From Ixodes scapularis (taxonomy: Eukaryota > Arthropoda > Arachnida > Ixodida > Ixodidae): DNA of 64,000 nt. The position numbers and the translations under genes were made by a program. Each line of letters opens with the position of its first letter. Position 1 is the first letter of the stretch. This document shows, one piece after another, positions 36,201 to 48,200 of this stretch. Under the pieces are notes generated by a model that was given only the letters and a program-made list of their open reading frames with translations, did no database searches and was not told where the DNA came from. Where the stretch lies: contig NW_024609879.1 of the NCBI RefSeq assembly GCF_016920785.2, positions 16,994,078-17,058,077 of the forward strand, read 5' to 3'.

Positions 36201-39200
36201 TAGTGCGCCACACAAGTGGCCGCCGAAGAGCATGCGGCATTGCGCAATGTCGGGGGGAGAGAGACGCCGCGCATGGCGAGAGTATACACGACTCGGGAAA
36301 GAGGTGGCAGCGGTGGAGAGAAGTATAAAGTGGGCCGTACATCATTGCATTTGAAGATTGTTAGTCTATGCTCGATCCGTCAGAACCTAGCCATAGACAG
36401 CTTCGCTGTAAAAATTGCAACATCTTCGTGGGTCCAAGAGGGACAAAGGACAAACATAAATCTCCAAACACAGCTAAGTGACTGGTGAGCGTCTGAAAAA
36501 ATCCGCCTGGTCCGGGTATCGAACCCGGGACCTCTCCATTACACGGGAGGTCCCGGGTTTGATACCCGGACCAGGCGGATTTTTTCAGACGCTCACCAGT
36601 CACTTAGCTGTGTTTGGAGATGTATGTTTGGTCTTTGTCCCTCTTGTTCCCCTTCTCCAGGGATTATTTTCTTCGTGGGTGCTGCACACGGTCGTGGCTA
36701 CTTGTGTCGGAAACCCACGCGACTGCGCGGCTTTTGCCGCTGACATTGGCTAGGTGGCACAAGTTCAGCGGTGCTTGTGTTTACATGCATTTGTACGTCC
36801 AGGGGCTGTCCATCAGGGGGCCCTCAAGGAGAGGCCATGGATCTCCAGCTGGACTACTGGACTCTGGGACCATCAGCCAGGAAGGGGGCAGAGCCTTCCA
36901 AGCTCACGCTCAAGGCCTGGTTCCGCTCCGTCCAGGCAAGGCTACATTCATGCAGTCGTAGAAAGATGGTGGGGAAAGGGGGTGTTGAGTTCAAAGAATT
37001 GCACATATATAAAATGCAACAAGCATTTGGGAGACCAGTTGTTCAAATAGGTTTCGGTTCGTAATTGTCATTGATTTACAATGGAAAAACCCGTGACTGA
37101 TTTTATATGATTATCTTTCTCTTTTGCATTGCTGAAAAACATACACGCAAACGCTACTACAGCTTTTGCGGTGATCTTCGTTCGGAGCGTGAATACCGTG
37201 AAATCCTGTAAGGATGCCCACCCAAAATGATGAGATAATTGGTGAAAAACGTGGGCTCGGCTATCTGTGGAGATGCGACAGCCAAAGTTTATAAAAAAAG
37301 TTGTGATAAAACACCGGGGCATCCGCTGAAACCATGTGAAACGGGAACTGATACCGCCGATCGCGGACATGACAAATTTGCGTTTCACGATGCGATAAAC
37401 ACGCAGGAATTCGCTACAAACTCCTGTGCCACGGTCAAAGATATTGTGGACGCGGCCATTTCGCTTCTCGAGTGTGAAGGACACGTGGGCACCCGCCACA
37501 AACTCGCATGTCGTAGAGAAGCGGTGGAAGCTTGGGAACAACTTCAGAGCGTTTGGCTGCATTGAATGCATATTTATCGTTCATACGCCGAATTTTTGGT
37601 AAAAGTTCATACAGGACCCCTTCCAATGCTTTAGCTAGTAAATTTAGAATATAAAAACTTTCTGAAATGTACTGTCAAAATTCTTTATTGCATGATCCCT
37701 AGCAAAAGGCGCATTTGACAAATACCATATGTAGGGGAGCGGGTTATACGCAAATTTCGGCTGGCAGTGCGGCTTCACAGCAATGCTCAAGGAGTTGTAG
37801 GGATAAGTTCCCTGGAGTCCCTCTCCTCCGGTTTCTCCTAGGGACTTTTTTTACCCCACCTTCTCCTTTTTTCGGGTAGCCATCTTTGCATTGCTTTTGC
37901 GGAATGAGCAGCTGAGCGGAGCCAGCGATTCAACGGCAACGCGCAAGGTGTCGTTGCCGTCGAACGCGTGTTGCTATTGACGGCAACGATTTTCGCGGTT
38001 TCAAATCTTCACGGCAAAGGCTCAGACTGTCATCTGATCTGTTGCCAAAGAAATCATAAACCAAGTGGCAGACCAGAACTATGGCTGTTATGATGTCAAC
38101 AAGTCGTGCGGGTGAGAATGGAGGAATGACGGCCTGCAGACTCAAGCCACGGCTGAAGATTGTTCCGCAGTTCGAAGACTAGGTTTAAAATGCGCTGACA
38201 AAGTTCACCGAGGAGAGAAGAGGTCGCGGTCACATCGTACTGACAGAGATCCAATGTGACCACGACCTTTCCAGATGAGATGGTGCGGAACAGTTTGAAA
38301 AAGTGCTGCATCAGCAATCACCATGACAGCAAGGATTAGTACGCTGCCTGTGACAATGAAGGCACCTCAGATAGCTGCAGTGACTGCAGCGACGAGCGTA
38401 TTGAAAATAAATATAGGTTTCTAGCGAGACCTGGACATTCCTTTACAAGGTTATTGGAAATAATATGCATTTTTTTTTTTATTTTTTTTCCCTTTCAAGA
38501 GTAGTAAGTTGGTGGTGCGGGTTATATGCAGGGGCGGGTTATGCGCACAAAAATAGGTAAGTGCTAGTAAAAGGGTTCAGTAGAGTTACTGCAGCTTTTT
38601 CTCGATCTCCTGATAGTAGTTTAGAAGTTCTTGCATCTTGCTTTTCGCCATTTTCTTTAGGCTGTTTGACCTGACAGTGTAGGTGATGTCACCTGTTGCC
38701 TCTGCTCTCTAGGTGTCTGTAGTCGTCGTGACCCAGCCACAATCGCTGAAAATTGCACTTCCCGGGCATCGTGCACAACTTAAACTATGTTCACCATGTG
38801 TAGTGTAAAACAAACGTGGAGCAAGCAAACCAGGAGTATGGGAATGGGAATATTGCAACTACCTTTTCGGTTGCTGCATAACTCAATTCATGTGTGATTA
38901 ATGATGTCACTCGACATGTTAGCAAGAGGGTCACCTGTGCTACAAGTTGACATTGCGACCAATTTGTATAAACTGGCCCAGGCATGTACTCCATGAATCT
39001 AGCTGTAATTCTAGTCAAACAAATTCATGAACAGAGTCAATATTTTAAACGGAAGCAATTTAGTGTTGATATTTTTGTTGTTGTTGTTGTTTTTCTGGTA
39101 AAGTTGCTGGATGGAACGACAAATCCTAATATTTTCCGCAATGTTTTTTTTATTTCATTTTTGTACCTCAAAATAACTATTGTAAATTGCTAGAGTGGTT

Positions 39201-42200
39201 GATCATTTGCGAAGTAGCTTCTAAACAATCGCATCTGCCTCAATGTCAGCAAGGAAAACTTGAATTCCATTGAATCTACGGATATAAACAAGGCTAGACA
39301 ATAATCATACGATGAAACATATCTAGATTTAACATGTTCAAAAATATACATATTCCCGTCGTCGTCGTTATCTCCACCACCACCACCATCATCACCACCA
39401 CCATTATCATAGATAGAGGCCTCATAACAGCCCCAGCCCAGGGCCCCCAAATGCCTTAATCCGGCACTGTTGATGCAGCTGTGTGATGCTATCTTTGACT
39501 TTGTGTCGTGGCTTGCCGCCCGGCCACCGCTTGTGTATGGTTGCGTTCGTTCGCAACGCGATCTCCGACTGCGTTGTGGCTTGCTGACCCGCCTCCGCTT
39601 GTGTACTTTCATTTACGTTTTGTAGCTTCACTCCTTGAATGGTGTTTCACTGAGTGATCTTTTATTTCGTCAGTTTTTTTATCAGTCACATGTGTGGATT
39701 TTTTCTTGTTGCAATAAAAATAACCTTTCCATAAATGTTTGTTGAAAAAATGAAATTTCTAGGGGTGTGCGAATACTCAAATTTACGAATTCGAATTGAA
39801 TAGCATGTTTCCGAATAATTCAATTCGTGAATCGAATTCCCAGTATTCGGTCACTCGAATATTCTATATATTCGGCCCAAAACGCGCGGTCGGCGCGGAG
39901 CTGACAAAAAAGGTGTTTTTTCTCCCGATGTTAGCGCCGTGATGTTCGACAGGCCATGCGAGAAACACCTGTTGGTCCTACCATTCCACAAATATCTAAC
40001 ATACAGGTTAGAATAAAGAAAAGTAACAAACTCCACAAACTTCATAGCACGCAGATTTAGTCATGATTGGGACGCAATCTAACCTTGAATCACAACTGAA
40101 ACATCCCAAACTTCCCAACAATTCCAGAGAGGAATTGTTGGGAAGCCGGAATTCCGTGCCATGCCTAATTCTTTTCACGAGTAAAGCCCTTTGTTTCAAA
40201 TTGAAGCACCGATATAGAACACACTTGCCACACTCGGAGAAATCAGCGACTGTAAGATTACAAAAAGAAACCACGTTTACCACGCCAATGAAACCAGCCG
40301 CATGTCGCGGGAGTCGCGAAAATCCGCACTATAAACGGTACCGCGCTATAACCAAAACATAAATTTTTCAGGCCAAAATACATGCCATGAGACAACTTAC
40401 CTTTGTAAAAGAATTTATTGTATGTTAGATGAAAAATAAAGCTTAGTTTGAGGAAAGTCTTTATTTCACCAGACTAGTACCCTTCTCTCTCAAGTGTGTC
40501 ACACATTTTGAAAGAAATGAGCGACTTTTGCCTGGCGCAGCCTTTTAACGGCGTCGCGGGTTGCGGACGGACGTTGCGAGCGTTCAGGATTGCAAACCCT
40601 AATCACTTTTCTCCGGCGATGAAAACGCGTGAAAATTCGCATCCTTTATATGGTACGTGCCAGTAATACCTTCAACTTGAGCACAGGCATGAAATGCTCC
40701 AAATAAGAAATCCGGGCGATGTTCGAAAACACAAATGCTTAGAAAGCACCACTGTAGTCGAAGTAAACAAACACAACGACACGGGCGTTTCTTTCTGCCG
40801 TCTTGAGAGTGCCGCCACAACACCGCCGCATGAGTAGGTGGATCTTCCCTTCTAGTACGTGCTGGGTTATAACAACGACACACAACGAAAATTCACAGTC
40901 AAGGATAGCGCTCTTACGCGGAACGATGAGCTTCTACCATGCCGTCTACATCGACGATCAAAACCGACGCCATGTTTGCGGATAGAAGCAGCCGGCCGGC
41001 CGGCCCGCCACCGGCATGCAACGCGCGCGAACACTTCTCCTCGACCTGCGATTGGTCTGTCGTTGCGGTTGTTTTTCAACGCAGCGGAGGGGCGCACGCA
41101 CATGAACGACACGTGCGTGCGTCCCTCTCTCTTCGCTTCTCCCCGCTTCTTCGAGCAACCTCGTTACCCCGCGAGTGCCGCTTGCGGCTCGCGCCGTTAT
41201 CGCCGTTATCTAGTGTCACACAGGGAAGTGTGCTCTCTGCGTCGGTCAGTCGGCGCGGTCGCCGGGCTGTTCCGAAAACCGCACTATAACCGGTATTTCC
41301 CTTCGCACGCCTACATTTTAAGCGGTATTTAATTACATGGGGGTATATCGGAGGCGAACCGGTGGTTTAAAAAAGCCGCGTTATACCCGGTCCTGCACTA
41401 TAAGCAGTTACATTGTAAGTAGTCTAAACTGTATTCGTCGCAAGCTGCAAATTCTGATTCGGAACGGAACGGAAAAATAGTGTGCCTAGATTTTAGAGGG
41501 TTTCCAACCGTTCGATAGCCGCGTTTGAATTAGAAACAGCGAGAAAGTGACGAAAAGGCGAAAGTGTCGATCGGGCAGGCGTCGTCGCTCTTTCATTTGC
41601 TCGCTTTCTTTCCAAGCGACTACACAACACATGCGCACTTATTGCCAATCTGCACAGGAGCCGTCTTCGTGGTTTGAGGTTTGCTTGCTCATTCTTTAAT
41701 CTAGGCGCTCTAAAGCAGGATAGATGAACGGAGGAATGGATGCATAGCGGCAGTTGGACGGTGACTTGCACCACCTAACCACGTGTTTTTTAATTACTTC
41801 AGATTATATTGTTTAAGCCTGTTTACTCAGATTTAACAGCTGTCTGGTTATTTATATAAAATAAAATCCCGGGTGCCCTTGTTCTCCCTTAAAATTGAGA
41901 CGAAATATCGCACAATGCCCCTTTTCTGAGGTATGAGTATAAAAGGAAAAAGAACATGTCGTGGTGTTAGGTCGTGCTTCTAAAGAGAAAAAAGGAACAC
42001 ATGGCTGTAACTTTTTGTTTTTTGTGACGCTTAGGGTAGATAGATTGTGTTTGCGCCATAAAATTGGATCTTTATTGCCCAACATCCATCAAAAGCTGCT
42101 TTTCTTTTTTTTTTTTTTCTTTCACCAGAACTTTTATACATTTGGAATTTTGTTTTGTACGAGATGCATATTCTGCACCAGGCGCATACTCTGCATATAT

Positions 42201-45200
42201 AATAATCTCATTCGCAGCACATCTTGAAAAATTCCTACAAATAAAATCACTACGGTAAAATCCCGAGAGATGCCCCACCCCCGAAAGATAGCCCTCTACT
42301 AGTAATAGTAGTGTTGTGTATACCGTAAAAACCCAAATATAAGAGGTTTTCTTTTTAAATTTTGCTATGTAAAATTTGCGGCTCATATTATACGTAGGTC
42401 CTAACAATTTTCAGCTTCGATGAGGCGCGATCTAACGCTGTTTGACGTAGTTTCGGTTTCGAAGCAATAAGGCACTCAAAACAGCTATCATCATCATTAA
42501 AATCACAATGTTCGAGGCACCACCATCCGTCAACAGTGAGGCTCGGCAATGGCGTCGGCACGAAGACCAAGGAGGTTAGAAGCACTAGGAGAGGGCAGGG
42601 GGGTAAAGGTGGTGAGGAGGAGCGGCAAATCCTGTGCGCCGACATCCTGGGTCCCGAGTGAAAGATCGCGAAAGAGAGCAACAGAGCACGAGAGAAAGAA
42701 ACCAATGTGGCCAGCTGAAGGACGACAGTCACAATGGTAATCGCGAAGACTGAAAACTCTCAGCAATATAAACGGTGATAAATTAGCGTTGTAAACTAAA
42801 TATAGCTATTCTGACACTTATAAAAAGCGGTATATTCATTACGCTGCATTACCTTCCCTTTTGTCAAAATCTCTGAAATCTGGTGGTTGCGCGGTTTCGT
42901 ATACCTGGGGCGCGACCATCCACGAAGGCGGTGATCTCAGTTGTCTGGTTTAGTTTAGTGTCAACGGAAGGCCGTACATCTGCACGCAATGCAAAAAGAA
43001 AGCTTCGAAAGGAACGCGAGTATCTTTCCACCGGTAAGTTTGTGGATTGTTGAAGTTCATGAAACTGCTCTGATGATATAATTATATTCGTGAAATCGAA
43101 GGCAGTTGGTAACCATGTGGGACCCCGAGGGTCTGCCTGCATGCTCCGCCGCTTGCGGCAGCCAGAATGCATGGGGAAATGGCGGACCTTCTCCTCTAGA
43201 GTTAGTATGTATGATCTCTATGAGGAGAGGGCACGTTGCTATATTTGTGAAGCCTAGTCATAAAAAGTTTAAACGATGTTGTGGCCAACGTGACCGTAGA
43301 TCTCTCTGGCTATTGGTGCGCGTGACATGTCACATGTGAGATGGATGGTTGATTGTAGGACTTCTTGCAGGCTTGCACGCGCTCCGTCCGGTAGCTTTTA
43401 TCAGATCGAAGGCTAGCCTGTGGTGTATTCTAGTAGCTTGTAGCTAGACGAAGGCTAGCTACGGTCACGTGATGTGGTCACGTTGGCGTGGTAAGTGAGG
43501 AGAGTAAGGAGAAAAATGAGAAAGAGGCGAAGCGTCTAGGGAGCATGGCTTTTGGAGGCTACACGGCTGTCGTCATGCCCTCTCCTACGCTTCTATCCTC
43601 CTTGGCGAAGACGATAATCGACTGCCTTCAAAAGAAAAGTACTTTTGGTTGCGGAAGGCACCGGCAACAGGGCAACTGGACGACAATTCGCCGTAAATGA
43701 GGGCAGCATCCGCGGATGGAGACGACAAAAGCAAGCTCTGTTTGCGTGCAACGGAACGAGAAGAAGTTTTAGGAGCCCAAAGAATGGCGTGTTCGTTGAC
43801 GTCGAGGCAAGTCTCAGCGGAACGGCACCTCGCCGTAAACACCGAGCTGCTGCATGAGAACTTTGGTGAGCCGTCATCGGGTTACTCGCTTTATGCGCCG
43901 TGCCAAGATTTTACCGCGTCGGCGCTCGCTCGTCGCTCGTTCTTTCAAGTGCGGGATTTCAAATGCGCTCGACGGCACTGAAGACTACTGCCTTTGGGAG
44001 GAGGCGTCGGACAAGGAGTCTGATGGACGTGATGACAGTGATTAAGGTTCAGTTATGACGCAAATAAGGAATATTTTCGTAATCCTGATTTTGTTTCGTA
44101 TTATACGCGGATAATTTTTTTTTTTTTTCGCAGTCCTCAAATTATGTTTTGTATTATTCGCGGGTTTTTACGGTACTCTTCTACTGGTCCGTCGTTCGTT
44201 TGTGCTGTATTCTCATTCCAGCAAGCTTCGAAGGGACACAACCTAAAAATAGCAATATTTTAAAACTTTTCTTGATTGTACACCAAAAGTTAGCCCACTT
44301 CATATTTTCACCCGATTTGCTCTTGATGTTAGGTGGGCTATCTCTCGGGATTTCACGGTATTCAATATTTGATTCAATATTCAGCTTTTTTTTTCTTAAT
44401 TTGATTCGATAACTACTATTTGGTATTCGCACACCCCTAGAAATTTCAGTTGCGTTTTGATTTAGCATTGTTGTTTAATTCACATCAAATAGAAAATATT
44501 TGTTTTTCAAAAATGTTCTTACTTCAAACTACTATTCATATTCGAAAATATTGAATTCAATTCAATTCTTAACTTTTATTATTCGATTTGTTTTGAAAGA
44601 TTTTGATAAGAAAACTTCCTTATTGAAATTATGAAATTTTTGTTACGTACACATGAAAGAAATATTATATTTTATTATCGTAAAAATGAAATTCATTATT
44701 GCACAAGAAAAAACAACTGACAATCATTGGTAAATTTAAGAATTTTGAAGCACGGCTAAAAATTGCAGGGCTTTCAAGGTCTGGAAAATGCCGTTTTCGA
44801 ATTCAAGGGTTTTCAAGGATGCGTACGAATCCTGTCTATCTATAAAACGTCATTTATTTTTACGATCAAATGACAGATAGCTTTATTACACATGGACTTG
44901 AATTTAACATCAATCTGGATGCTCAAAAATTATCATATTCTTGAGCCATTCACAGCAATTCAAACTACGTTCTTCATCACTTAGCATATTGTTGCTGTCT
45001 CTCATCTCCCGTATTAAAAAGATATTCCAAAAATATTTAAGTTTGATTTGCAGGTAACATTTAAAATTAATGCTCCGTTTGCAGTAAAAAGAAGAAAAGG
45101 TATTCACACATTTTTAAGAATGGGTCTAGCGATGAGTTGTCAGCCGTGGCTGGAGCAGAAAGCGTGTTGGTGAGAGTGCTCTCTCTGTCTGTGTGCACAG

Positions 45201-48200
45201 GTCTGGAGGTTGGCAAACACCAGTGAGGCCCTGGGTCCCAGCCTCACACTCAACTATGTCACCAAGGAAAAGAAGCAGAAGAGTAGGTGCCACCACGCTC
45301 TTCCCGAACCGACGACGGCCGCATTCTTGCGTTGGGATGTGCCAATAATGTGATCGATTCGTTGTGAAAGTAGGCACGAAAATTCGCACCCAGAAACCAG
45401 CATGAGCCGCTCAAACATGTATGGCGCTAGAGTACAAAAACACATGATTGCATTCCTCTAGCCCTTTACAAATATGACGTTTTCTACCTGTCACTCTAAG
45501 CCCTACTAAAAAAAAAAAATTGAGCAATCTCGTGTTAATCTATAGTACAGTCGGAGCGTTTGGGCAGGAGGACAGACCGTGATGCTCCAAGCAGTTAACT
45601 TTAGAACTACACGGATGGGTGACAACAAATACAATGACTCGGCGCTCGGCCGACATAACCGAATGCGGCGTCAGCGTTTGGTTGGAGTTTGTATTCTCCG
45701 GTGAGGGGGAGGAGGGGCTCTTTTGTTTCCACTCGGGCCTGCATGCACAATGCAGCATGCACATGCCAAGCTCGGCACAAAAGCCGAAGTGGGTCAGGCT
45801 CGCATTCTCTGACGACTGCTTTCAGGATAGATCCGGCACTTGACGTCACTTCGTCGGTTGTTAGTATTTTTTACATTGCACTGTGCCCTGCGCTCTATTG
45901 TAGAAGATGGCATGGACATGCCCATAAGGCCTGTGGGCATGTGCACAGGCCTTGTGTCGGTTAAACATCGAGGTGTGGGGACAACGAACAGGTCAGAGCA
46001 CCCCCTATAGTTCGATCTCCTGCCCAATAGCTGCGACAAGTCAAGGTGCGGCGCACCCACTTCACGAGAATGCGCGCAAGAACGACATTCCTGCTTTCAC
46101 ATTCACAACTCATAAGAAGTGCCTAGGTGTACCTCGAGCCTCTTTCCGGAGAGCGTGTGCAGTGGGCACCTGGTATTACAAAAACACTAACTATAGAGCG
46201 GGTTGTTAGGGCTGTTGCATAGCTCAGTGGTAATGCCTCCGCTTCACGTGGAGCCGATTCAGGTTCAATTTCCGCGGGTGGCTGGCAATATTTTTTGAGG
46301 ATTTGGCAACATCTATAACAGACCCTGCAATGCCAACTACAACATCAACCACTACAACTACTACATCAACTTCATGAACAACTACACCTACAACATCAGC
46401 AACGGACATCATTTCCAGTGGTGGCCAACCCTATAGCAGCTATTGCTATAAAAAGCAAAATCAAGATGGCAACTTGATAAGGTTAATATACAATTGGAGG
46501 AATAATGTTGGCTGGGCAAAACCTGTTTGTTGAGCCATTTATTGAAAGCAAGGCACAAAAAGTGCCTAGTCTTCTAGGTCAGTGCAAACCCCGTTGTGTA
46601 CGCTCATGCTCTTTTTCAGATAAGTATACAAACACTTTACTTACACAATCCTTGCCTCTTGTCTTGATCTCAAATGCTTCGTCTACATTTCTGGAAAGTT
46701 GCTCTGTACCTTGGCAAAAACCTGATGTCGTGATATTTTGGGGTGTTACGTTGCCTGCCGTTCTTTCGGTGCTTATACAGCGGAGCTGTTATGGCTGGTT
46801 TCTTCAGTTTCGTGTCCGTGGACAAATAAATCTCGACACAAAACTCTGGACAGCTACTGCCATCTATGAGCGACTGTGGCAACCTTTCCAGCCTTTCTAC
46901 TGTGGTTTTCACCAAAGTGGAAAGGCTGAATTTCTCTAGGCGTCGTCGTTGAGGTCGTCCTCGAGGTCGTTTTAGAAGTCATCTTTAAGGTCACACTCGA
47001 GGTCGTCCTAGAAGTTGTCATTGAGGTCGTCCCAGAGTTTGTCCTCAAGGTCGTCCTAGAACTCGTCCTTGAAGTTGTCGTAGACGTCGCCCTTGAGGTC
47101 GTCTCCTAGGCGTCGTCCCTGAGGTCGTCCTAGGCATTGTCCTCTAGGCGTTGTCCTTGAGGTCGTGCAAGAAGTCGTGCCACCACAGTACATACTCTTA
47201 GAAAAAAGGGTATGGATAGTCCTCCCTTAGGGGAGGAACGGTCTTGTAACCTATGTTCCTTTAGAAAGGGAGAAACTTCTGTCCCTGAAGCAGGGGAGCA
47301 AAGTTCCTCCGTCGCTTGCGTCTCAATATGGCGGCCCCGAACCGAGGAAATCGAGCCCAATAAGGCTTGACGAGGACGCTACGTTTCTTGTACGGGACGA
47401 GAGCAGCAGCAAATGAAAGCGTAACACGAGCTTTCCGCAAACTGTGTTTATTTTCGAAGCCAGATTCCCCCCACAGGTACAGAAACTTGCGTTTCGAAAG
47501 CAGTTACTCAGTCTTCTCGTCGACAGCACTGCGATGTTAAACGGAGACAACCGATACCCAGTTACTTCGGGCACTTTGCGTCTTACCTTTGGTGTTCCTC
47601 GAGTCCCAATTCCTTCGTCAACCGCACATCACGGAGAAGGGCAAACTCAATCCGCGAAACCAAAAGCCGCTCTCGAAAGAACAAACTCGAAGCACTCGAA
47701 GCCTCTGTTTATCGCGTAGCGTGAAAGAAGGTTAAATCGCTAGCCACCAGATGGCAGGGTCAAGCTGAGTAATTGCAAGTGGCTAGGCTAGGTGGCGCTA
47801 GGTACCACCCAATTCATGTTCTACAAAAAATAATTTGCTTCTCTCAGGCCACTACTGCGCTTGGGGATCCTTTACTGTACACACACTACGCTTATTACAA
47901 GCACCGGGTGAACATACATTGAGCACATACATGGCACACACATATATCAATACAACGGAACACTACACCCGTGCTCTGCGTTTCCCTCTTTTATACTCGT
48001 TGTTTTGAACGTACGGAACTTTTCGGTGACTCCCTAAGCAATAAAAAATATTCCCAGCATGTTGATTTTTTCCCAGCAATGTCATGCCTCTGAGAGTATT
48101 TTGAATGGCTCAGGGGATGAATCTCTTACTAAAAAGTAAACGCTCGATCATGCCGTAATTATTTGAAAGCCAATAAATCAAGCCGCTCCAATGCGGTTTG

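Larger units (their letters stand above)
33070..36802. other. PACS intron G-H
   Basis: No gene. 33070-35400 has no recognised feature beyond a GGGG-rich spot at 33577 and small tandem TTTTACGGTA units near 34323. 35427-36045 and 36435-36646 are listed separately. Confidence 0.5.
39760..44439 (-). mobile_element. hAT-type element, copy 2, with two insertions
   Basis: Perfect 8-bp duplication GAAATTTC at 39752-39759 and 44440-44447. Ends TAGGGGTGTGCGAATACTC and GTATTCGCACACCCCTA. It is the reverse-oriented homologue of 11831-14475. Removing the insertions at about 40303-41431 and 42253-44358 leaves about 1.44 kb, against about 1.46 kb for copy 1 without its own insertion. No complete transposase. 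Confidence 0.92.

Noticed and set aside
36478..36753. Twin frames with nearly identical starts on both strands (36478-36753 + and 36361-36603 -)
   Set aside because: They are the same tRNA-derived sequence read from each arm of a palindrome.
36817..36935. Alternative start of PACS exon H at the second AG
   Set aside because: It leaves the reading frame out of phase with exon G; the upstream AG gives a continuous frame and the expected residues.
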